A stretch of DNA of 64,000 bases. Source: Chamaecyparis obtusa (Eukaryota > Streptophyta > Pinopsida > Cupressales > Cupressaceae). The stretch lies in contig BSBK01000963.1 of the NCBI GenBank assembly GCA_027943335.1, positions 2,527,001 to 2,591,000 on the forward strand, read 5' to 3'. The translations under genes and the position numbers were made by a program. Below are positions 10,655-21,642 of this stretch, one piece after another (position 1 is the first letter of the stretch; each line of letters begins with the position of its first letter). The notes below the pieces were generated by a model, which was not told the origin of the DNA, did not search any database, and saw only the letters and a list, made by a program, of their open reading frames with translations.

Positions 10655-11703
10655 CTGCAAGAAAACAAGAAAAATTATAAACACATGCACCTAGAAATGA
10701 AAAAGACCATGACAGCTTGTCCCAAAAAAAAAATTCCTTCAGCCTCACATAAAGTCAAGAGACCTCATCAAAGGATGATTAGCATTCAATGCATCCCAAA
10801 CTAACCACCAAGGGTATAATGAATTTTGTAGCCATCATCAGTCACGAATATGGAAAGAGACATATATAACCCTCAACAAACCCCCCACAGAATGCCCACC
10901 ATGTCATATGGTTTATATCACTCAATGTTCTCCATACTCTTTCTGCCGAATGTGATTCTCATTTGTGCTACACAATTGTAACATCATCCACTAGATCATA
11001 GAAGCTCAAGTCTCTGACCGCTAAAGTCACAATACTCGTACAAACTAGCATGCTCTATTCATGCATTTCCATATATTTAGAATGGGCATAAGCACCAAAA
11101 ATCCAAGGAAAACAAAATATAGGTGCAGCCAAATCCAACGAACATATATGATGGATTTGTAGTACTTAGTAACTTACTGTTGACAATAACAGTTGGGTTG
11201 ATGCAATTTTCCAAGAATGGAAACCTATGACAATCTACCTTCATAGTTATATAGCTTTTGCTAATAGGCTTGCCGCTTACCATAAACGGAAACCTAATGG
11301 GCAATTGTTTCACCATTAAGAAAATACAGTTCAATCATGAAACTACCAACCAAACTAATTTTTTACACTGTAGAACACAATTTAGAATACCAGTAACCTA
11401 GGTGCGGACAAACAGGGTAGGTGTCCACGAGGAAGCTAAGAAAACATAAACTTATTCCACACAATTGTAGATATCACTCAGAAAACTCATTTCAAAAGAC
11501 GAGTACAATCCATCTTATTTTCAAAATATGGAAATTATTAACACAAACAGCGGTCAACAGAAAGTGGAGTATGTTTGAATCTTGTACGGATTCGTACCAG
11601 TAAAAAAAGCAGAACAAGAAGCTGAATTGCGGTTTCTTTTCAAGATTGAGCAAGTAGATATTATAAGGGAAATCCAAAGTCATTAATTACCAATGCATAG
11701 TAC
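10655..11703 (-). other. Intron 1 of the hydrolase-like gene
   Basis: It starts GTACTATG at 11703 and ends TTGCAG at 10655 on the minus strand, 1049 bp long. It is AT-rich with no nested element recognised. The short open frames at 11077-11334 and 11421-11683 have no recognisable content. Confidence 0.6.
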
Positions 11704-11730
11704 CTGATTGTCTTCTGCGGTTGATGCCAT
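11704..11730 (-). CDS. 3-hydroxyisobutyryl-CoA hydrolase-like, exon 1 (start codon)
   Basis: It reads MASTAEDNQ and is followed at once by GTACTATG as donor. The plant relatives I recall also have a very short, weakly conserved N-terminus before the first beta strand, and spliced to exon 2 the reading stays open. The ATG at 11730-11728 is the only one in frame near the splice site. A TATA motif lies about 205 bp upstream. No plastid or mitochondrial targeting sequence is evident. Because the exon is short, its assignment rests mainly on the fit with exon 2 and the promoter. Confidence 0.6.
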
Positions 11731-11933
11731 GATTATCCAAATTATGATTCCTTCAAAATCCAAGCCAAGACTCGTGTAAAAATAAGTAGTTAGATTAAAA
11801 TTAAACGCTCTACATTAATCGTTCGATAACCATGACACATACGAACCAAAAATTTTAACAATCAGCCCAGGTAGGGTTATACCGGAGGAGCGGAAAATTG
11901 GGCCGTAGAAGGAGCAATCCTCAGCTCATGATA

Positions 11934-11946
11934 CCTATTTATATCC
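11934..11946 (-). promoter_or_regulatory. TATA box of the hydrolase-like gene
   Basis: On the minus strand GGATATAAATAGG lies about 205 bp upstream of the ATG at 11730. A start site some 30 bp downstream would leave a leader of about 175 nt. The surrounding 11870-11960 is less AT-rich than its neighbours, as expected for a core promoter. Confidence 0.5.
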
Positions 11947-11968
11947 AACATTCGTTAAACGTTTCCGG

Positions 11969-12076
11969 AGATTTTTGGCAAGATGAAAGGAGTGACGGGA
12001 TTCAGCCTACAACGGCTTGCAATTCAAATACCCTCATTTTAAAGTACCGTAGATTTTTGGCAAGATGAAAGGAGTG
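11969..12076. repeat. 26-bp direct repeat upstream of the promoter
   Basis: The word starting agatttttggcaagatg occurs exactly at 11969-11994 and 12051-12076 (82 bp apart). It could be a small local duplication or paired upstream elements. Confidence 0.85.
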
Positions 12077-12460
12077 TCCGCAATGGTGAGAATAGGAGAG
12101 TTTGACGTTAAAAATAAATTACAGGTGTGGGTATAGGAGGGTCAATATTAAAAAAGAAAAAGAAAAAGAAAAGAGTCATAGGAGGGTCAATATTTCTTCC
12201 TTTATTTCTTTCTATCTTTCTATATCTTAAAGTTTTTTTTTTAGGCATATATTTAAATTTTATAATAATTTATTATAAAAGAAATTTAATTTTAAAAATT
12301 TAAAAGTATTTTCTATTTTAAAGATATTTTTAAAAAAATTATTAAAAATTAAAATATAATTTAAAAATGTAAAAGCATTGTACACTCGTAACAAGGATGT
12401 ATATAAGTAGGTAGTGAGCTCATTAATAGGTGTTCTTGGGTTAATCCAACTCTCTTATAA
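12077..12460. other. Extremely AT-rich spacer
   Basis: Poly-A/T-rich sequence between the promoter region and the LINE remnant, including an A/G run near 12150-12172. No gene. Confidence 0.6.
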
Positions 12461-14030
12461 GATAAGAATGTGGTATTGTCAAATCTAGATAAAGGTTGGA
12501 TTAAGATTAATTTTGATGGTGTGTCAAAGGGGAATCCTAGTCATTCTAGCACCAGATGTGTAGCACGAGATTGGAAGGATAGTATTTTGTTGTTGAGAGC
12601 TCAAAAGCTTGAAGAGGGAACAAACAATGAAACAGAAGCAAAATTTGATTTGGTTACTATTAATTTGGCAGGTAAACTAAGAGTTTGTAAATTTCATTTG
12701 GAAGATGATTCCCAAATAATCACAAATGTCATTATAATTGGGACATCGCAAGCTTGGAAAATTAACAAAATAATCAAAAAATGTCATGCCAAGTTGGCAT
12801 CCTTAGTAGACTTCAAAATCACTCATGTGTATAGGTCAAGCAATGAGGTGGCAAACACATTGTCCAACTGGGTAGTGACATTTAAGTTTGGCAATGATGA
12901 CATTGTAATATTTTAAAAATATGTCACTAGAAGATAGTAGTACAATGGAGGGATTGAATTGCACAATTATAGAGGCTCTGCAGGCCTTGATGGGAAAGAA
13001 AATGAATGTTGTCTTTACTTGGCCTACCATCCATTGTGCGAGCCACTAAAGGCACATTTTTCTAGTTAAAAATCAATCTTTTCACTAGCCTTTTTATATA
13101 GGTTTAGAAGGATCCAATTTCATTTGCAACTGTGTGTTATCTATTCATGAAGAAGGGGGGTTGTGGTGTGTTGTAGAGAGCCAAATATTGTTGTAGATAA
13201 GCCATCGCAATGTGCAACATTGTTGAGCAGAGGCACCAAGAGGTGAGAAATTTGCCAAGATGGAGGCTTCTTTTACACTATGTACCAAAAAGAAACAACT
13301 TGCATTTCGTAGCAAGATTCCCAATGAGAAGTTAAAAATGTTTTTAGCATCGACGACCCCATCTTTTGGCAAATGTTAAAATGTTGTTTATAAATGAGGT
13401 GATGAGAATGGAGTGTAGATATTGCACCAACACTAATATCACCTCCCCATTCATGATTTGGTGTCTTGAATTTGGGAGTAAAGAAGAGACCAAGAGGAGG
13501 ATGCACACTTGGGTAAAAGGGGAATGATCTTATGGCATGGAGGCATTTATTGTCATGCTTGTCAGAGCTTGAGCCACCTTTGTGTCCCTTTTTTATGTGA
13601 AGTATAGTATTGGCCAAAGAGGAATGGAGAAGTCAAGTGTAAGTGGCTTGGATCCAAATCAAGGAATATTTGAAATGGTGGGAAGCTTAATTGGATGTAG
13701 GAGTTTTCAAAGAGCATGCATCAATGAGATGCAATGAAATTTACTAAAGATGACCAATAGGAGTCCCAAGATGCCAAAAAATTCAAGTTAGAATAGTATT
13801 TGGCTATGAAATTTTTGTTGCATTTTTCTTATTAGTCCTTTTTTTATATGGTTGGTACATAGACTCGTATATAGTGTAATTTTGAATAATGGATGGAGGC
13901 ACTAAAATAGCTAAAAATTATATATGGATGATATAAGGATAGATTTGTATAGTTGAATTCAGCAAGAAAGATACATTTTTGTAACTTCTTGAATATAATA
14001 CAAGAATAACCTTTTATAGATTAAAAAAAA
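12461..14030 (+). mobile_element. 5'-truncated LINE (L1 type) with RNase H and poly(A) end
   Basis: The segment begins within ORF2 just before RNase H and ends at an A-run (14023-14030) that follows 'gtaacttcttgaatataata'. This layout resembles the tail of the larger LINE (62715-62776). The region 12917-14020 between them is the LINE 3' region, with many stops. Short 5'-truncated copies are usual for LINEs. No target duplication could be assigned. Confidence 0.65.
12470..12913 (+). pseudogene. LINE RNase H domain
   Basis: WIKINFDGVSKGN is the first strand with the catalytic Asp. NNETEAKFDLV carries the Glu, LEDDSQ the second Asp, and HVYRSSNEVANTLSNW the C-terminal motif. The last catalytic Asp (normally VAD.LA) is Asn here, so the domain is probably inactive. 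The match to the RNase H of the LINE at 60955-61398 is clear along the whole length. The frame is open for 148 codons with no true start codon (the first in-frame codon is GTG), as expected for part of a polyprotein. Confidence 0.8.
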
Positions 14031-15602
14031 TAGGATGCACATAAAATCCAATATTAGGAAGATTATCCATTGAGTGACAATTTATTAGTTAATAATTTAT
14101 TTTTTTTAAATCATTTTTCAAAAGCATATCTTTATCTATATTATTCTTATATTTTTTAATATAATATTATTTTTAATATTGATAACATAATATAACATAG
14201 TTTTTTTTAATATAGATATAATCTTTAAAATTTAACAACTAAATTTTAAATTTTAAATAACTAGATGCTTAAAATTGTCCATATATAAAAAACAAGCATC
14301 AATTTAAATCACGTGGAGTTTTTATTGACAAGGGTTCTTCAATTGATTAAGTGGGTGTAATACATCTCTCGATGTAATAATTGAGAATTGGAAAATTAAA
14401 TGTAATAAATAGTGTATTTAGTTTTGTAATTGAAAAATAATACTTATGAGGTAGATTCCAAATTAGGTTGTTGTTACTCTAAGAAAATGTTATCTCTATC
14501 AATACATTATCTTAAAATCTATCTAAGTTGAGTTAACAGCCTAGAGTCTCTTCCACATCCATCACTTCATCATTAACCTATGGATACCATTTTGTTTATT
14601 GTTTCATTTTATCCTACGACAATCTATCCTTATAGGTGTTATAGTTGGCTTGATTTATTCTTATTTGTTTTATCCTTTTCTCTAATCAAAAGACTAGTGG
14701 TATCTTAAAATGGCTTTAAATTATTATTGATGTATCACCAAGGGACAAGTTCTCTCATATCAACTTAAAGAAAATTAAGTAAACAATGGAAGACAGTAAA
14801 TCTCCATCATGCAAATGCTCATATAAGAAAACATGTAGATCTATATTCATTTCAATGCACAAAAGGAAGTATTACCTAATATAGTTCTCTATAAAATGTG
14901 GATGATATCTAATATTATTTGATGATTAAAATGAGTGAAAATGAATGTTTAAAATATAAGGACATATCAATGAATCATGTAGATGTGTATGTTAAGTCAA
15001 CCCTTGTTGGGAAAGTAATGGGTAGTAGTTGCCAAAACTAGAATTTGAAATTTTAAAATTTCAAGGGTCAAGTCTACAATCATGGGTGCAAAATAGAATT
15101 AACCATATTAAGTGGGCACCATGTACACAAGGATGTGTGCATGCATAGGTGTTATTAATGAATAGATAGGAAAAATATAATAAATATGTATAGATGTAGA
15201 TATAGTAAGGGGGGACTGTATTATTATGTGTGTAAATAGACAAGTAATTAGTATTAGGAAAGGAGCACAACTTTCACACAAAAATCTTACAGTATGTTTT
15301 GCCCCCATTTTGAGGTCTATGCAAATCCTAGAATGGCGGTCCATGTATATATATATCACAAACATGCATGTAAAAAAATTCAAATATTATAGAATAAAAA
15401 TTAATGGACCCTATAGGAACCTACAAACTAGAGGTAAATATATACTAATTAGCTTCTATAATAAAGGAGTATGAGTGTAAGTTTGTTCCTTTGGCATACA
15501 CTCTTCATAGGAAACTAATAATTATAGGAAAACACACTATGAGTAGCTTCTATAATGCACGAGAACAACTAAATATAAATCTCATTACCAACTATCATAA
15601 GA
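14031..15602. other. Non-coding stretch
   Basis: AT-rich with stops in all frames. The overlapping frames at 15061-15474 are low-complexity and on opposite strands. A segment around 14460-14580 looks like copia-type untranslated sequence, but this is weak. No gene supported. Confidence 0.5.
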
Positions 15603-16513
15603 GAGAGGGAGAAATTTGACTAGATAAAGTATACACACATGGTAAATGGTGGTGGGGTGAAAAGGCAGCCAAGGTACATGAAATGCCACATACTAATCAA
15701 TCCCCATATATACTTGTTACTATTTGCAAAACATACCATGGGATTTCTACCGATAAAATATTCCCTTATAATTGGTTGTATCCATTGCATGCAATAAATT
15801 GTAGGGGAGGGGAAAATAGTGTATAAGATGTAATCACAAACTAAAAAATGAACATGTGGCATTGTAGATCATGTAAAGTGATAGCTACAAATAAAAACAT
15901 AATGTGATAAAAAAGTGAAGTATGTTGAACAATAGCCATAATGAGCAAGAGTTGAAGATAATCTCAACTAAAAAGGTTACCACTAATATGTGTAAGTAAA
16001 AGTCATGGTGTGTTCATCTATGACTAAGAACATTTGTGTAAAGTAAATAAGACACTATAGAGAGAAGAAATTGGACTAGATAAAATATACACATATGGTA
16101 AATGGTGATGGGGTAAAAAGGCAGCCAAGGTACATGAAATGCCACATACTAATCAATCCCCACATATACTTGTTACTATTTGCAAAACATACCATGGGAT
16201 TTCTACCAACAAAATATTCCCCTATAATTATTTGTATCCATTGCATGCAATAAATTGTAGGGGAGGGGAAAATAGTGTATAAGATGTAATCACAAACTAA
16301 AAAATGAACATGTGGCATTGTAGATCACGTAAAGTGATAGCTGCAAATAAAAACATAATGTGATAAAAAAAAGTGAAGTATGTTGAACAATAGCCATAAT
16401 GCATAAGAGTTGGAGATAATCTCAACTAAAAAGGTTACCACTAATATGTGTAAGTAAAAGTCATGATGTGGTCATCTATGACTAAGAACATTTGTGTAAA
16501 GTAAATAAGACAC
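15603..16513. repeat. Tandem duplication, unit about 456 bp
   Basis: The sequence from 15603 repeats from 16059 with few substitutions and ends at gtaaataagacac in both copies (16055 and 16513). The 80-codon minus-strand frame found in both copies (15620-15862 and 16076-16318) follows from the duplication and shows no domain. Confidence 0.9.
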
Positions 16514-19087
16514 AATAATCAACAAATGCTCACAATATGGCAACATGAAAACATAATGATATAGGCAAGGGAATAGGTCCTTGGTAAGGCCTCAATACAT
16601 AAGATAACATGTAATACAAGGAAGTGAAGTATTCTCCCTATTGTATCTCTTAAAATAGGGTTGGGTCATATGGGTACAATAGAGTGATAGGAAATCATGA
16701 CTTTTGATGTCTCCCAACATGGAAAAGTAGATCTAAAAGTATGAGGTAAGGGCTTCCTTGATGGCTAGATATGGTAATTATTTATAAATACTCATCCAAT
16801 AGATATGTAAGAAGTTACAAAAATTAAGGATGTAACGATGTGACTACATAGGTATGTGTAAATACCTGGTTGCTCCCAAATGGGAAGAATCTACAATAGA
16901 GACACAATATGGAAAGTGGAAGGCATGTTATAGATCATTATAGTAATATAACTCCATAAGTATAATAAGTAAAGATAGTGATTCCATCTATGCTCACATA
17001 AGATAAAGTGTGAGCATCATAAGTATGTGGTCTTAAGCATGATGTGATAAGATAATGATTCATCCTATGATAAAGGTCATAAGAATGTGATAAGCATAGA
17101 AAATGAATGGACCATAAAATCACGAGTATATAAACATGAGAAACCTGTGAAAAATCATCATGTCAAGGACAAATATAAGGGTCTATAAGGTGGAGGAGAA
17201 ATTCAACATGTAAATGGTCAAGTGGCATGGAAAACATGGGCAATGTAACAATCTACCTCAAAATTCTCTAAATTTCAAAATTAAACAACTTACAATTAAA
17301 GAAATAAATTAGAATATTTTCATAAAGATTTAGCCTCATTTTAAATAAAGGAAATACATCAACCAACTTCAAATTATTTTAAGGTTCATCATAACACATA
17401 TTTAAATACTAAAATTATATTCAAATTAAAATACTAATTATAACTCATGATAAGGATTATTATCCTATCATTTTGTAAATGCATATCATTTTATAAAAAT
17501 ACTTATGAATGTTCCACATGTTCAAGTCATCTCATTCAAATGCAAGCAATCTGAGAATCAAATTATTTGAAGGTAGAGCATCATCTCAACATTTTATCTC
17601 CAACCATAAACCAAGAAGTATCACACTCAAATTCCTATTAGAAGTGCCCCAACCCTTAAACAAGACTGCAAGTAATGACATATATTATAAAAATAAATAA
17701 GATAATCAAGTGAGTAAATGTCTAATAAGTCATACGTAATCAACTATATAAACCCTAGATAACTTATATCTATTATTGAATTTTAATTACCACTCAACCT
17801 TGTAATATACTACGAATATCCAATGCATACAAGCATAGTGTAACCCTGGTCAAATATTTTTAGTTGTAAGTTACATGTTAAAGTATGGTTCACCCATACA
17901 TGAGACTAGAATATATATTTTCTAACTCATACAAAATTACCATCATAGAAAAAACAATGCATAGACCTACATACTAGTTATATGATTTAACCAATTAATT
18001 GGCATACTATTGACACACTCTAGCCTTGAGTTGGTTTAATAAACTTACATAATCATTTCACCATCAATTCATCATGGTCAAAATAGAATAAGTAGAATCT
18101 ATCCAATATTTACATGTGTAAGATATCTATTTTGTTCATTTATATTTGTATATGTTTTACTCTATAAGAAAAAGATTAAAAAAAAATATTATGAAACTCT
18201 ATGCATTCACGTATTCATAATTTGGTATATAGGTATAATGATATGGAGAAGGGAATTGCCACCCTTGAGATTAATGGAATCTCAAAGGATGAATCAGCAC
18301 AATGTCATATCACTTATACTAGTGCTCTGGTGAGCTAGGGTGATCAAGAAGACTAATTGATAAACATGAATTTAAGACTTAAAAGGAATGCAATGTGAAT
18401 TAAAGAAACTGGATTAACTCAACTATGCTAATAGATATAAAAAAATTAGTTGTTGTAAATAGAAAAGTAATATGCCAAGACTAATTGCTTGGCTCTATAA
18501 GCCCATTGTCCTAGATGACAACACAAGTCTAGGAATACAATGTGAATGTAGGACACCAACGTGAGTTTGGGATAACAACATGGATACATGATGAAACTAT
18601 GGCATATGTACGTTCTATATGGATAGGGTATAGAAATTGGAATAAAAAAGAACAAGATATGAGGCTAATTAAATAGAAAGAAACAATAGTCAAAGAGTGG
18701 GAAACAAAAGAGTATAACTATGCTATGAAAATGACCTTAAAAGGGGAAAAGAGAGAGATTACAAAAAAAGAGGTAGAATAATCTCAAGAGATTCCACTTC
18801 TTCCTCCTCTAAAATCTACACACAAACTAAGAGGGGAAAATGTTGGGGTTTTTTGGAGGCTTGCATCAATCAAGTCCTTATTCTAGTGTTTTCTCCACTA
18901 CAACTATATAGATAGGTAGATAAATTTGGTGATAAATAACTGATAAACAATTCTATAAATGATAATAAGTAAAATATCAAGAATGCAATTAATATTCTAC
19001 AATATGCTAAAATGAAGTAAGATGAGGTGAGATGAATTAACTCCTCTTTAAATCCACAAAGTCAAAGCTTAATGTGCTGAAGATGAG
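16514..19087. other. Non-coding stretch
   Basis: AT-rich, stop-dense in all frames. No LTR pair or gene was recognised; short frames (for example 17509-17700) have no motif. Confidence 0.5.
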
Positions 19088-19444
19088 ATGGTGATAAAGG
19101 TGGTGAATTATGATGCAAGAGTGCCAAGACATTGTAAAAAGTTGTCCAAGATCCAAGAAAAGAGGTCAAAATGCAAGAAGAAGGTGAAGAAGTATCTAGG
19201 AAGTGTCAAGAATTTTGAATTTCCAAGAAGAAGACCAAATAAAGCTCAGAAATGGAATTTTAAGCTAGTTGAAGGATTCTCAATGTTAATGGGTAGTAAA
19301 GAGGTGTTACATTGTAGAGATGGCAATTGTAACATCTCAATAGAAACATGTGCCTGCAAAGTTGTGGGAAAAATGCATGTTGCATGGATGTCTTTGCAAT
19401 GTGCACATTTCCTAAGCCAAACAAGGCATGTGGTCATAAATTAG
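19088..19444 (+). CDS. Hypothetical open frame, 118 codons, probably not a gene
   Basis: It has a Lys-rich first half (KIQEKRSKCKKKVKKYLG) and a Cys-containing second half (CNISIETCACKVVGK). No family is recognised and the cysteines do not form a standard zinc-finger spacing. No promoter or splice context supports it. It may be part of a retroelement leader. Confidence 0.15.
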   Translation: MVIKVVNYDARVPRHCKKLSKIQEKRSKCKKKVKKYLGSVKNFEFPRRRPNKAQKWNFKLVEGFSMLMGSKEVLHCRDGNCNISIETCACKVVGKMHVAWMSLQCAHFLSQTRHVVIN

Positions 19445-19799
19445 GCCAATAAAATGACAAAGAAGGTGGAGGGACATGGAGGCTAATAAGGAATTTTCAT
19501 TTTTCAGCTAAGGTAGAGGCATCATGTAATGAATAATTACATAGGGTGTAATTTACAACTATACATTTTGCCCCTAAGTTAGTGAGCATATCATAATTGA
19601 AGATGTGAGATAAAGTAGAAAAAAATTATCTAAGGGTATTTCATCCACCTAGAGTTGCTCCCAGGGAAAGCCTTGAAATTTCATGAGGTCACCTTCAACG
19701 TGAAAGCTACAAAAAAGTGTGCTATATAAAAGAGAGAGATGACTATAAGCCATTAATCACTAATAGTATGTCAGTATGGGTAAAAATTGTGTTATTCGA

Positions 19800-20085
19800 G
19801 ATAGCCATACAATAGGGTGATTTTGAATGAACTAATAGAAGTAGAAAAATCTAGATAGTCATGGGATAGGGAAATTTTGACTACACCAATACAAGTACAA
19901 AAGGCTAGATAGTCATATGTGATAGGGAAAATTTGATCATGTCTATATAAGAAACAAAGCTTAGATATTTGTATGATAGGGTGATAAATTCAAACAATGT
20001 CGATATGGATAGCAATGTTGGATACTTGTACAATAGGGGGAAAATTATACATCAACATGGATAGAAAATCTAAATTATAGTATGA
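19800..20085 (+). repeat. Degenerate tandem repeat, about 55-bp period, 5 units
   Basis: Units begin gatag(c/t)cata or gata(t/c)ttgta at about 19800, 19854, 19908, 19964 and 20020, and each contains a following atagggg/atagggt word. The units have diverged strongly, so the array is old. Confidence 0.7.
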
Positions 20086-21642
20086 AAGATTTGATAGGTG
20101 GATTGGAACCTGTTGAGCGTTGTTTTTACACAAGACAATGACTAGGAATTTACATGAGCAAATTCCCCTCTTGGAAGAATGATATTAGTCACTCTCAAGG
20201 TTTCTTCTGGATTGGGTCTCAACCGCTTGGATAGCTCAACTGAAGACAAATGTGAATCAATTCACAAGGAGGCCTTTGTTGGTTTGTATCTCGAAAAGGG
20301 CTGCAAAACAAACTTTAAAACACCACAATATTTCTCTTTTTGTATTTTCAGATTTTAAAATGGAAAGCAACATAAATCTAATTAATCTATTGTAATTGAT
20401 TTGCAAAGAAAGTAAGAGGTGGGGTAACGAGAATTAGAAGGAAATTTGCTAAAAGAAACTAATGAACATAAACCGATATCACACTGCTTTGCGAATTAAA
20501 ATACCGAGAAGATGAGGAAACCCACGAAATAGAGATTTGATGGAATCACAATCTCAGCCAAGCAAATACAATCATCAATATAAGTGAACACAGACGTATA
20601 ATAAGCCAAAACTCATTGAATCATGAAGCCACCATGAATGTGCGCACACATGAGACAAGTTTATCTTCAAAGCACTAAAAATGAAAGATCTTCTCAAGAA
20701 TTCATCCCAACAAAGCAATGTAACACCAGCAAACACCGAACTAAAGAATCACAGATTTAAACCTCCACACAATCAACCGGTTCTTTGAAATAAACAAATG
20801 AGCAATTCACACATTCATAAATCTTGCAAAGGTAGCAGAAACATCACACCACAATTGAAACACCAATTGTATGTATTGTATTAATGATAAAATCCGACCT
20901 TCGTTACATTGAGTTCATATAATTTATAGAGTTGTGCTCTCATTTTCGCAACTAGGGTTTTGGCTGCATCTAAAACTCAAAAATAAATTTAAACTACAAA
21001 TTACATGAAGGAAACTACCTCTAAAAACAACTTAAACTACCCTAGCATGGAATTAAGCCTCATGCATTACAAAAACTAGAACAGATCATGCATAAAATGA
21101 CTCAAAACATAATTGGAACTCATGCAAGCTCTCCATAAAACTTCATGATCCTTCCATTTATCCTTTGTTATGGCTTCTCCACGTGGACTCAACTGAAAGA
21201 GGCCCTCAAATCATGCAGAAATGACCCCATAGAAGTGATCCAGCTGACTGAAAAATCAAGTTTGAGATGACTAAAGTTAAATGGCGGTCATGCCCAGAAA
21301 TCTTAGATCCCGACGGTTGCCCCAAAAAGATGAAGCTCCAAAATTGACTAAGTGTGGAGATGAACTTTCCCAACGTTTAGACTTTCAGAGGCCAAAAATC
21401 CCCTAGGGCCAAAATGTCAAAAATCAGGGCCTTAAAAAAAGGCTAAGTTTGAAAAACTGACTTTTCCCTACACAAAATTTGACTAAGTCCAAACTGGGTG
21501 TCTATCGACTTGGGAGGACTTCTAGGTGAGCTTTGCAAAACCTATCCAAAATATCTTGTACCTCTTCAAAGTCATCCATTTTGACTCCTTTAAGGATTTC
21601 TTGTTGTCTCTCTCGGAAGGTGATCAATCCAACTGCAAGCCC
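20086..21642. other. Non-coding stretch 3' of the long minus-strand coding region
   Basis: No gene seen. The composition at 20600-21100 (mixed, with aaccctag-like words on the minus strand) would fit untranslated or LTR sequence of an element transcribed leftwards, but no boundaries were identified. Confidence 0.4.

Noticed and set aside
15620..16318. Two near-identical 80-codon minus-strand frames suggesting a conserved small protein
   Set aside because: The similarity comes from the 456-bp DNA duplication; non-coding parts of the unit are equally conserved and no motif is present.
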